Origin: Desulfobacterales bacterium
GTDB taxonomy: Bacteria; Desulfobacterota; Desulfobacteria; Desulfobacterales; RPRI01
Direction of reading: 5' to 3'
Length of the DNA stretch: 12,610 bases
Assembly: GCA_020052975.1 (NCBI GenBank)
Contig: JAGVOC010000170.1
Location: 1-12,610 of the forward strand
Shown here: piece by piece, positions 6,837-12,610 of the stretch
Position numbering within the stretch: position 1 is the first letter of the stretch
Layout of the letters: each line of letters begins with the position of its first letter
Notes under the pieces: generated by a model
What the model saw: only the letters and a program-made list of their open reading frames with translations
Databases searched by the model: none
Told to the model about the DNA's origin: nothing
Translations under genes and position numbers: made by a program

Positions 6837-7766
6837 TTATAGAGCCATGAAAACCCGCCTCGGTTTATCAAGTCGTGTTATCCCTTCTTCTTTTGCGGCT
6901 TTAACCGCCTCGTCAAAATCTCTTTCAGTAGGCCTCGATGAAAATTCCCTGAATTGATATGCGTTCCCGCAGGGTCTGTACTGAAACATCACATTTACAT
7001 AAGTGTTTTTTGATATTTTATCTGCAATAAACCTCATTACTTCCCTTGTTCCGGCATGCCCGTGCGGCATTACAAGATGCCGAACAAGCAATCCACGCTT
7101 AGCAATTCCAGAATCATCTATGACAAGGTCTCCGACCTGCATGAACGTCTCGGCTAAGGCATTTCGGGCAAACTCCGGATAGTCCTTTGCATCACATGCT
7201 TTATCCGCAATATCCGGATCCCAGAATTTGAAATCGGGCATATAGATATCAATAACGCCGTCAAGAATTTTCAGGGTTTCAACCCTGTCGTAACCTCCTG
7301 TATTGTAAACAAGGGGAATACAAAGGCCTTTTTCAACCGCTATATCGAGGGCGGAAAGAATCTGCGGCACAACATGGGATGGAGTGACAAAATTGATATT
7401 GTGGCAGCCGGATTTTTGAAGGGCGAGCATTATGCCGGCAAGCTGTTCGTCCGAAATCTCTTCGCCGCATCCTTCATGGCTTATGTCGTAGTTCTGACAA
7501 AACACGCAAAGGAGATTGCAATGGGTAAAAAATATTGTACCGGAACCATTTCGACCTGCAAGCGGAGCCTCTTCTCCAAAATGGGCATTATAACTTGACA
7601 CTATCGCCCTTGCGCCTGTTTTACAAACTCCGGTTTCGCCCGAAAGTCTGCCCGCTTTGCATTTCCTTGGGCAAAGGACGCATGAGCCAAGAATTTTGCG
7701 GGCATGTTCCGCCTTTTTCTTCAGCAATCCTTTCTTGTAAGTTTCTATGTAGGCAGGCTGAAACAC
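6837..7766 (-). CDS. pflX: PflX-like radical SAM Fe-S protein (COG1313 type)
   Basis: A 309-residue radical SAM protein from GTG 7766. The cluster-binding C83-x3-C87-x2-C90 (C-N-L-L-C-V-F-C) is preceded by G-S-G-T-I-F-F, and an N-terminal four-Cys group (C29, C32, C36, C48) follows F-Q-P-A-Y-I-E-T-Y. This pattern, plus Y-N-T-G-G-Y and D-I-Y-M-P-D-F-K-F, is characteristic of the uncharacterised PflX family related to pyruvate formate-lyase activating enzymes. These use S-adenosylmethionine and a 4Fe-4S cluster to make radicals; the substrate is unknown. I chose GTG 7766 because GAGGA lies about 8 bases upstream and the family begins near F-x-P-x-Y. The frame is open back to GTG 7817, but that start falls inside a repeat hairpin and adds 17 unlikely residues. 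Confidence 0.85.
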   Translation of the reverse strand: MFQPAYIETYKKGLLKKKAEHARKILGSCVLCPRKCKAGRLSGETGVCKTGARAIVSSYNAHFGEEAPLAGRNGSGTIFFTHCNLLCVFCQNYDISHEGCGEEISDEQLAGIMLALQKSGCHNINFVTPSHVVPQILSALDIAVEKGLCIPLVYNTGGYDRVETLKILDGVIDIYMPDFKFWDPDIADKACDAKDYPEFARNALAETFMQVGDLVIDDSGIAKRGLLVRHLVMPHGHAGTREVMRFIADKISKNTYVNVMFQYRPCGNAYQFREFSSRPTERDFDEAVKAAKEEGITRLDKPRRVFMAL

Positions 7767-7803
7767 TTTATTGGTTCCTCGTAGCCACAGGCGTTGTTTC
7801 TGG

Positions 7804-7823
7804 ATTCCCGTTTTCACGGGAAT
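7804..7823. repeat. REP-like hairpin, copy 1
   Basis: Perfect 8-base arms ATTCCCGT (7804-7811) and ACGGGAAT (7816-7823) enclose the loop TTTC. With its flanks TCTGG and GAC it matches the common intergenic hairpin type seen again at 11723-11742. It lies between feoB and the pflX-like gene and overlaps the longest possible reading of the latter. Confidence 0.8.
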
Positions 7824-7857
7824 GACGATTCTTAATGTTATAAAACAGTCAAATTAA

Positions 7858-7991
7858 GACGACTTTGTAAAAAGCTCCAGATGCAAGGCGCGCAAAGCCT
7901 GAGGAATGAAGCGTACTTTTCGGTACGCTGCAATGACGAAGGATGCAGCGCAACACAGTCCGCCGCGGCGGAGACTTTTTGCGAAGTCGTC
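7858..7991. repeat. 134-base dispersed repeat with terminal inverted repeats, copy 1
   Basis: The left end GACGACTTTGTAAAAAGC (from 7858) and the reverse complement of the right end GACGACTTCGCAAAAAGT (to 7991) form imperfect terminal inverted repeats of about 20 bases. Inside are a hairpin, GCGTAC (7911-7916) and GTACGC (7923-7928), and a perfect 14-base palindrome TCCGCCGCGGCGGA (7959-7972). A second copy in inverted orientation lies at 12510-12610. The right end stops one base before the feoB stop codon. It encodes no protein that I believe; a non-autonomous element or structured 3' region are both possible. Confidence 0.8.
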
Positions 7992-7992
7992 A

Positions 7993-10176
7993 CTAAAAGC
8001 CGAGCAGTTTTCCTCCCTGAAAGACGCAAAAAGCCGCAATCCATGCAACAGATGTGCTGTATATTATGCTGAATGCAGTCCATTTGAAAGAGGCTGTTTC
8101 TTTCCTTATCATTGCGATAGTAGCAAGACACGGCAGATAAAGAAGCACAAAAACCATCATGGAAAGAGCGGAAAGAGGAGTCATGCCGGAAGACCGCAGC
8201 GCATTTTTTAAGGCGTCTTTATCATCTGTTCCTTCGGTTGAATAAAGCACCCCTAAAGTGCTTACAACTATTTCCTTTGCGAAAAAGCCCGTTAAAAGCG
8301 AAACGCTGCCCCGCCAGTCAATCCCGAGTGGCGAAAATACAGGAGAAATCCCCTTACCTATTCTTCCCATGTATGATTTTTCGGTTTTTTCAGCATTCAT
8401 TGCTTTCTCTATTTCAGCTATTGCGGCAATTCTTTCATTTTTTAAAATCTCTTTCTCTTTTTCATCGGCTGCAGCAATTTTTATATTGAATGATTCATTT
8501 GCCTGGTTCATTTCAGAATAATAATCTGCAGAATACTCTACATTCCTGGGAAAAGCCGAAAGCGACCACACGATAACTGAACCTACCAGTATCACTCCAC
8601 CCATCCTTCTTAAAAACATCTTGCTCCGGTCCCACATATGAATCATAAGGCTTCTTAACATCGGAACCCTGTACGGAGGAAGCTCCATTACAAAAGGAGC
8701 ATCAATTCCTTTCAGAAGCGTTGAACGAAAGAGCCTGCCGGATATTATTGAAAGAATAATCCCGAGAAGGTATAAGGAGAAAATAACATTGCCTGCTTTT
8801 GCGGCAAAAAATGTGCCGGCAAGCACAATATAAACAGGAAGCTTGGCGGAACATGACATGAAAGGAGTAATCAGGATTGTAAGGATACGGTCTTTTTCGC
8901 TTTCCAGAGTCCTTGTTGCCATTATTGCCGGAACATTACATCCGAATCCCATCAGCATCGGTATAAACGACTTTCCGTGAAGCCCTATAAGGTGCATTAT
9001 CTTGTCCATGATAAAAGCCGCTCTTGCCATGTATCCCGTATCTTCAAGCAGGGCGATACAGAAGAAAAGAATCAGGATGTTCGGCAGAAAAACTATTACG
9101 CTTCCGACGCCCCCGATAATTCCATTTATCAGCAAATCTTTAAAAAGACTTTCTGGAACAATGCTGCCTGCATATGAAGAAACAAGGTTTACACCGCTTT
9201 CTATCCAGTCCATCGGGTATGCCCCAAGAGTAAAGGTCAGCTGGAACATGGCCCATATGAAGAAAATGAATATCGGAAATCCTATGAAACGGTTAGTCAG
9301 GACAAGATCAATATTGCGCGAAACGTCCACGCGCTGTTTTACCGTTGTTGTCTGTACTTCCTTGATGATGCCTGCAATAAAACCGTAACGGTCATCCGTC
9401 ATCACTATTTCAGGATCTTCGTCAAAAGAATTTGACAGGTATTTTCGAAGAGCCCCGGTTTCTTCAAGTATCTCCTCACCGGCTGCTCCTGCTTTCTCTA
9501 GAAAGCGCTCTTTAACAATCTTGTCATCCTCAAGAAGCTTTATTGCTGTCCATCGGCTCTTATAGTTAATCCTGTCTTTAACTTTTCCTTCAATAAGACC
9601 TTGAATCTTTGAAATAGCATTCTCGATATCCTTGCTGTATTTCACATTCCGGTTTTCCCTTTTATCCGGACTCGACTCAGCAAGCTTTATTGCTTCTTTC
9701 AAAAGGTTATCCATTCCTTCATTCTTGTTCCCAACAGTAAAGACAACGGGGACATCAAGAAGGTTGGAAAGCTTTTCGGAATCAATTTTAGTCCCGTGCG
9801 AACCGGCAAGATCCGCCATGTTAAGGGCAAAAAGCACCTTGCTGTCAATTTCCCTTAACTGGGTTGCAAGATAAAGGCTTCTTTCGAGGTTGGACGCGTC
9901 TATAATATCAATGATAACATCGGGGGATTCATCCAGCACAAAGTTTCTGGCTACTATCTCTTCTATCGAAAAAGGGGTTAAGCTGTATGTTCCGGGAAGA
10001 TCCACGATTTTAAGATCGTACCCAAACTTCTGGATAAGCCCTTCTTTTTTTTCAACAGTGACACCCGGCCAGTTTCCTACTTTCTGCCTTGTGCCGGTTA
10101 AGTTATTGAATATGGTTGTTTTACCGGAGTTGGGGTTGCCGGCAAGCGCAATAGTTATGACTTTTTTTTCAGGCAT
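7993..10176 (-). CDS. feoB: FeoB ferrous iron transporter
   Basis: A 727-residue inner-membrane Fe(II) transporter. The N-terminal GTPase domain shows G1 GNPNSGKTT (13-21), the G2 Thr in G-V-T-V-E (about 40), G3 D-L-P-G (59-62) and G4 N-M-A-D (119-122). A helical regulatory region follows to about 290, then multiple hydrophobic segments: 297-320, 351-377, 403-420, 428-456, 463-482, 525-542, 667-690 and 700-718. The gate-type motif G-C-N-V-P-A (412-417) and S-C-S-A-K-L-P (441-447) are present. Residues 546-610 form a charged loop. The protein ends G-G-K-L-L-G-F, as FeoB proteins do, so it is intact. The start is 14 bases after the feoA stop. It is the last gene of the iron operon; its stop abuts the dispersed repeat. 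Confidence 0.96.
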   Translation of the reverse strand: MPEKKVITIALAGNPNSGKTTIFNNLTGTRQKVGNWPGVTVEKKEGLIQKFGYDLKIVDLPGTYSLTPFSIEEIVARNFVLDESPDVIIDIIDASNLERSLYLATQLREIDSKVLFALNMADLAGSHGTKIDSEKLSNLLDVPVVFTVGNKNEGMDNLLKEAIKLAESSPDKRENRNVKYSKDIENAISKIQGLIEGKVKDRINYKSRWTAIKLLEDDKIVKERFLEKAGAAGEEILEETGALRKYLSNSFDEDPEIVMTDDRYGFIAGIIKEVQTTTVKQRVDVSRNIDLVLTNRFIGFPIFIFFIWAMFQLTFTLGAYPMDWIESGVNLVSSYAGSIVPESLFKDLLINGIIGGVGSVIVFLPNILILFFCIALLEDTGYMARAAFIMDKIMHLIGLHGKSFIPMLMGFGCNVPAIMATRTLESEKDRILTILITPFMSCSAKLPVYIVLAGTFFAAKAGNVIFSLYLLGIILSIISGRLFRSTLLKGIDAPFVMELPPYRVPMLRSLMIHMWDRSKMFLRRMGGVILVGSVIVWSLSAFPRNVEYSADYYSEMNQANESFNIKIAAADEKEKEILKNERIAAIAEIEKAMNAEKTEKSYMGRIGKGISPVFSPLGIDWRGSVSLLTGFFAKEIVVSTLGVLYSTEGTDDKDALKNALRSSGMTPLSALSMMVFVLLYLPCLATIAMIRKETASFKWTAFSIIYSTSVAWIAAFCVFQGGKLLGF

Positions 10177-10190
10177 AGAGCAATCCCGTC

Positions 10191-10421
10191 CTATTGTTGT
10201 GATTTTTCTACCGTTATTTGCGCTGCCTCTTCAACCCGGAGCGATATATGATAACTTTTTACAATAAGCTCTACCGGATCTTTCAATGGAGCATACTTAT
10301 CAACATATATTTTAGTTCCTTTAACTATTCCCATTTCAAGAATTCTTCTGCGCAAAGGACCGTTTCCGCCTACCCGAACTATTACTCCGGTCTCCCCTTC
10401 CTTCATTTCACTCAGCAGCAT
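10191..10421 (-). CDS. feoA: FeoA, cytoplasmic partner of FeoB
   Basis: A 76-residue SH3-like protein beginning MLLSEMKEGETGVIVRVGGN. G-x-L-R-R-R-I-L-E-M-G-I-V-K-G and the closing strand pattern I-S-L-R-V-E-E-A-A-Q-I-T-V are diagnostic of FeoA. FeoA proteins are needed for FeoB-mediated Fe(II) uptake and are thought to act on the FeoB cytoplasmic domain. GAGGAGAA lies ahead of the ATG and overlaps the stop of the upstream Fur-FeoA gene, so translation is likely coupled. Together with the FeoA domain of that upstream protein, the operon encodes two FeoA-type domains. Complete and typical in length. Confidence 0.94.
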   Translation of the reverse strand: MLLSEMKEGETGVIVRVGGNGPLRRRILEMGIVKGTKIYVDKYAPLKDPVELIVKSYHISLRVEEAAQITVEKSQQ

Positions 10422-10433
10422 GAATAATTCTCC

Positions 10434-11114
10434 TCAGCACTCAACAGGCTCAACAATTATTTTTTGCGCAAGACCCTGTCCGATTACATATCTGCTTGAT
10501 TGCACAGCAATAACAACCTGACCCTTGCTGGAATTCGTAACAACTTCAATCTCATCTTCGGGCCTTATTCCCATGCTTAAAAGTCGCATACGTGCACCGG
10601 ATCCTCCCATAATCTCTCTGATAACAAGCCGCTCGCCTTGCTTTGCCATTGAAAGCGGCATAAGCCTCTCTCTTTCTTTCAAACATTCGGAACAAATTCC
10701 ATATAGTTCCATTTTATGCTGAAGCAGGTGAAACCCATGCTTTGAAGCGATATTAATCTGCAAATTTTCCATGGCATCTTCCTCAAACTCAACGATTTTC
10801 TTGCATTTTATACATATCATATGATCGTGGTGCTGCCCCAGATGCCAGTGTTCATAACGAACCACGCCATTATCAAATTTGTTTTTCCGGGCAAAACCAA
10901 AGTTGCACATCAGTTTCAATGTATCTCTAACAAACTCATTGTCCAGATTATGCCCGTTATCATTCAGAATTTGTGTCAGTTCTGCAGAAGTTAGATGTTT
11001 TTCCGTTTGAAGAAAAGCGTCAAGGACCTTGAACCGGTCTTCAAAGTTATCGATATTCTCCTTTTTAAAAAGTTTTTCGAATTGTTTCTTTTCCTGTTTG
11101 TGAGTCCGTTTCAT
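10434..11114 (-). CDS. fur: Fur-family metal regulator fused to a C-terminal FeoA domain
   Basis: A 226-residue protein with two domains. Residues 20-148 are Fur-like: a winged helix (R-F-K-V-L-D-A-F...T-S-A-E-L...F-V-R-D-T-L-K-L), R-Y-E-H (86-89), the metal-binding H-H-D-H-M-I-C (95-101), and paired structural-zinc cysteines C101/C104 and C141/C144. Residues 151-226 are an FeoA/SH3-like domain: L-M-P-L-S-M-A-K-Q-G-E, G-A-R-M-R-L-L-S-M-G-I and a final I-G-Q-G-L-A-Q-K-I-I-V. Fur proteins repress iron-uptake genes when Fe(II) is bound. The reading frame is continuous across the junction. AAGGA precedes ATG 11112-11114. It probably controls its own operon. Alternative metal specificity (Mn, Zn) cannot be excluded. 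Confidence 0.9.
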   Translation of the reverse strand: MKRTHKQEKKQFEKLFKKENIDNFEDRFKVLDAFLQTEKHLTSAELTQILNDNGHNLDNEFVRDTLKLMCNFGFARKNKFDNGVVRYEHWHLGQHHDHMICIKCKKIVEFEEDAMENLQINIASKHGFHLLQHKMELYGICSECLKERERLMPLSMAKQGERLVIREIMGGSGARMRLLSMGIRPEDEIEVVTNSSKGQVVIAVQSSRYVIGQGLAQKIIVEPVEC

Positions 11115-11205
11115 GTCTGTTCCTTATTGAACCGCAATAGCGAGCGAATTCCCCGCTGCTTGCGATGGGGTTAGCTTCAATGGAAACTCGAAACGATTAA
11201 TAAGG

Positions 11206-11451
11206 CTATCTGGCATGTCCGGGTATATCATAGGTTGTGCAGGAACCGCTCGAACATGATCTTGTCTGAGAGCTCGCAGGTGTTTTATTGCCGGAACTGC
11301 CACCCATTGCAAAATTAGTTGCGCTGATAACCCGCTCAAAAGCATCGCTTCCGCATTTGGGGCATTTAAGCTCTTCTTCTTCATTACTATTCATTAACAG
11401 CAGTTCAAAAAATTCGGAGCATTTCGAGCATTTAAATTCATATATTAGCAT
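11206..11451 (-). CDS. FmdB-family zinc-ribbon protein
   Basis: An 81-residue protein beginning MLIYEFKCSKCSEFFELLLM. It carries C8-x2-C11 and C30-P-K-C33-G-S, then R-V-I-S-A and a Gly/Ser-rich tail with S-C-S-S-G-S-C. This is the FmdB-type putative regulatory protein pattern; the function is not established for the family, and the zinc ribbon suggests nucleic-acid or protein binding. The usual family tail ends soon after S-G-S-C; here it runs on T-T-Y-D-I-P-G-H-A-R, a small oddity. AAAGGA precedes the ATG. It is the first gene of the fur-feoA-feoB transcription unit (91 bases before the Fur-FeoA gene). Element A begins 19 bases upstream of its start codon. Confidence 0.85.
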   Translation of the reverse strand: MLIYEFKCSKCSEFFELLLMNSNEEEELKCPKCGSDAFERVISATNFAMGGSSGNKTPASSQTRSCSSGSCTTYDIPGHAR

Positions 11452-11470
11452 GATATCAATCCTTTATTAA

Positions 11471-11651
11471 GAGACCTTTGCATAACGCCCCCTTTTGCCC
11501 GATTACTATAAAGATTTGGTTTCCGGTCTCTGGTTTGTTGTTTCTGGTTTTTATCTTTTAACCAGGAACCAGTAACTATGAACCATAAACCTAAGTCTTT
11601 ATCATCGCCTTCCTTGTACTTGGCCAAAATTGGACGTTCTTCAAAGGTCTC
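11471..11651. mobile_element. Miniature inverted-repeat element A (181 bases)
   Basis: The left end GAGACCTTTGCATAACGC and the reverse complement of the right end GAGACCTTTGAAGAACGT are terminal inverted repeats matching at 15 of 18 positions. Flanks ATTAA (11466-11470) and ATCAA (11652-11656) match at four of five bases, as a decayed target duplication would. The interior is A+T-rich with short AACCAG-type repeats and codes for nothing credible. Both ends match those of element B in reverse orientation over about 35-45 bases, while the interiors differ. The ends recall those of IS5-like elements, so it is probably a non-autonomous derivative; that parentage is inference. Confidence 0.75.
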
Positions 11652-11722
11652 ATCAAGTTTCTATTCGCTTAACTTCATACTCCTGAGCCAATTGCAAAAC
11701 TCGTATATTCGTACGTTTTGTC

Positions 11723-11742
11723 ATTCCCGCGAAAGCGGGAAT
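11723..11742. repeat. REP-like hairpin, copy 2
   Basis: Arms ATTCCCGC (11723-11730) and GCGGGAAT (11735-11742) enclose GAAA. The flanks T-C before and C-C-A-G-A-A-A after match copy 1 (7804-7823) in reverse complement, so this is the same repeat family in the opposite orientation. Confidence 0.8.
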
Positions 11743-11774
11743 CCAGAAAACAAACTTTCCCCGGAACCATCGAT

Positions 11775-11806
11775 CTTATTTATTATCACTATAAAACTAT
11801 TGTCAA
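11775..11806 (-). promoter_or_regulatory. Candidate Fur-regulated promoter of the fmdB-fur-feoA-feoB operon
   Basis: On the minus strand a perfect TTGACA (11801-11806) is followed after 17 bases by ATAAAT (11778-11783). Over the spacer and -10 box lies TATAGTGATAATAAATAAG (11775-11793), which matches 13 of 19 positions of the classical Fur box GATAATGATAATCATTATC, including the unbroken core TGATAAT. It points toward the iron operon, with the hairpin and element A in between. The match is by eye in A+T-rich sequence, so chance is a real possibility. Confidence 0.4.
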
Positions 11807-11837
11807 GCAATAGCAATCAATGAGGGAGGATATGTAA

Positions 11838-11909
11838 GGCGAATTTGAGCCTATAAACATTATTTTTGAAGCGATTAAAAAGGTAGGCAGCGGGATATAT
11901 ATTTCACCT
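11838..11909 (+). pseudogene. Possible remnant of a NarL/LuxR-type response regulator
   Basis: The frame GGC-GAA... translates GEFEPINIIFEAIKKVGSGI then YISPT, like the end of the receiver domain and linker of NarL/LuxR-type regulators (L-x-x-A-I-x-x-V-x-x-G-x-x-Y-x-S-P). A stop (TAA 11835-11837) lies directly in front, and there is no receiver core before or helix-turn-helix after it. The match is short and could be chance. Confidence 0.25.
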
Positions 11910-11970
11910 ACCTGTTCAGTAGTGTGCAGTTTCAGAATTGGGGGTTACGGATGGAAAGATAACGGAAAGC

Positions 11971-12288
11971 TCACCGGCGCGGGGTTTTCAGAGATATATC
12001 TAAAACTTTGACCGGTTTATCGAACGTCTTCCAACCATGGCGCTTGCCTGAAGGGATAAAATAGCACTCATTCGCACTTAGTAATTGGCGCTCTTGACCT
12101 ACAAACATCTCTATTTGGCCTTCTATGACAATACCGCACTGGTCAAAAGAATGTTCGTGTCCAGTATCTTCCTTTCCCGGATCTATTTGCATGCACACCA
12201 TAATCAGGTTGTCCCCAATTTCTGCCTTGCTCATAATACCTGGCCTGAACTCTTCCAATTGTAAGGTGCTCAAGTTCCAAAAAGCCAT
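11971..12288 (-). CDS. Small single-domain cupin protein
   Basis: A 105-residue cupin beginning MAFWNLSTLQLEEFRPGIMS. Cupin motif 1 is present as G-H44-E-H46-S-F-D-Q50-C-G...G56, and motif 2 as P79-S-G-K-R-H84. These supply three His and a Gln at the place of the usual Glu, a plausible metal site. Small cupins of this type act as sugar or ligand binding proteins, isomerases or dioxygenases; the substrate cannot be told. A strong AAAAGGAGG sits 5 bases ahead of ATG 12286-12288. Element B lies just upstream (from 12312), with its target duplication ending at 12307. No co-directional neighbour is close, so it stands alone between two miniature elements. Confidence 0.82.
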   Translation of the reverse strand: MAFWNLSTLQLEEFRPGIMSKAEIGDNLIMVCMQIDPGKEDTGHEHSFDQCGIVIEGQIEMFVGQERQLLSANECYFIPSGKRHGWKTFDKPVKVLDISLKTPRR

Positions 12289-12311
12289 GTGTTCCTCCTT
12301 TTATTTAATGC

Positions 12312-12453
12312 GAGACCTTTGAAGAACATCCAATTTTGGACAAGTACAAGGAAGACGATAATTTCAACCACAGGAATACATTGAGTATTTCGAGGATTGA
12401 AATTATCGTCTGACGCAGTAATCGGCCAAAAGGGGGTGTTATGCAAAGGTCTC
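12312..12453. mobile_element. Miniature inverted-repeat element B (142 bases), with target duplication
   Basis: The ends GAGACCTTTGAAGAAC (from 12312) and, on the other strand, GAGACCTTTGCATAAC (from 12453) are terminal inverted repeats. Perfect 5-base direct repeats AATGC flank it (12307-12311 and 12454-12458), which supports a transposition event. The interior has a 14-base perfect inverted repeat, GACGATAATTTCAA (12354-12367) with its complement at 12397-12410. It is the inverted relative of element A. A weak promoter-like pair (TTGAAG 12492-12497 and TGTAGT 12469-12474, minus strand) lies just outside its right end and may have served the cupin gene. Confidence 0.82.
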
Positions 12454-12509
12454 AATGCTGGCTGCCTGACTACAGCATAGCACTGAACTTACTTCAAGGC
12501 ATCAATTTT

Positions 12510-12610
12510 GACGGCTTCGTAAAAAGTCATTCTGCTGTGTTGCGCTTCATCTTTCGTCATTGCAGCGTACCAATAAGTACGCTTCATTCCTCAAGATTCG
12601 CGCGCCTTGC
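12510..12610. repeat. Dispersed repeat with terminal inverted repeats, copy 2 (cut by window end)
   Basis: Reverse complement of copy 1 (7858-7991). It begins GACGGCTTCGTAAAAAGTC, has the same internal hairpin GCGTAC (12565-12570) and GTACGC (12577-12582), and runs to the window edge about 25 bases short of its other end. It lacks the 14-base palindrome of copy 1, having a shorter sequence there. Confidence 0.82.

Larger units (their letters stand above)
11652..11970. other. Repeat-bearing spacer without an intact gene
   Basis: This spacer holds the REP-like hairpin at 11723-11742, a candidate Fur-controlled promoter for the iron operon at 11775-11806, and a short translated stretch at 11838-11909 that may be a gene remnant. 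I see no intact coding region. Confidence 0.5.

Noticed and set aside
11144..11172. CCCC...GGGG imperfect hairpin between the Fur-FeoA and FmdB-like genes, considered as a terminator or another REP copy
   Set aside because: The stem beyond the four C-G pairs is mismatched and no T-tract follows, so it is too weak to annotate.
1..12610. CRISPR arrays, rRNA or tRNA genes
   Set aside because: No regularly spaced direct repeats and no tRNA or rRNA signature were seen on either strand.

Overview
The window is bacterial. The gene content fits an anaerobic deltaproteobacterium (Desulfobacterota-like): a PflX-type radical SAM protein, a Fur-FeoA/FeoA/FeoB iron operon, an FmdB zinc-ribbon protein, and several short dispersed repeats. 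This placement rests on gene families and repeat style only and is tentative. Coding density is ordinary. Base composition is patchy: the ATPase at 906-2081 is visibly G+C-rich and the DNA methyltransferase at 5402-6700 is A+T-rich compared with their neighbours.

Layout. (1) 1-2081 is a toxin-antitoxin and accessory block. A RelE-type toxin runs off the left edge on the minus strand, diverging from a complete mazE-mazF pair, and is followed by a DUF4143-type AAA ATPase. (2) 2388-3724 holds a TrxC-type thioredoxin with an N-terminal zinc ribbon and, 8 bases later, an unrecognised 289-residue soluble protein. (3) 3790-6700, minus strand, holds a beta-class DNA methyltransferase with a C-terminal staphylococcal-nuclease-like tail, followed 19 bases later by an AidB-like acyl-CoA dehydrogenase. 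(4) 6837-7766, minus strand, holds a PflX-like radical SAM protein. Behind it, 7804-7991 contains two repeat elements that reach almost to the feoB stop codon. (5) 7993-11451, minus strand, is an iron-uptake operon: fmdB-like gene, a Fur protein fused to an FeoA domain, a separate feoA, and feoB. (6) 11452-12610 is a repeat-rich tail. Two miniature inverted-repeat elements (A at 11471-11651, B at 12312-12453, in opposite orientation) sit about 20 bases upstream of the fmdB-like and cupin start codons. A REP-like hairpin, a possible gene remnant and a truncated copy of the feoB-side repeat are also there.

How the parts work together. The clearest functional unit is iron transport: FeoB is the membrane Fe(II) transporter, FeoA its small cytoplasmic partner, and the Fur-FeoA protein the likely metal-responsive regulator. 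A candidate Fur box overlapping a promoter lies at 11775-11806, now separated from the operon by the hairpin and element A. The methyltransferase and AidB-like gene form a second probable transcription unit. The most unusual items are the Fur-FeoA fusion, the degenerate SNase-like tail on the methyltransferase, the paired miniature elements placed just ahead of genes, and the Gly in place of the Walker B Asp in the ATPase.
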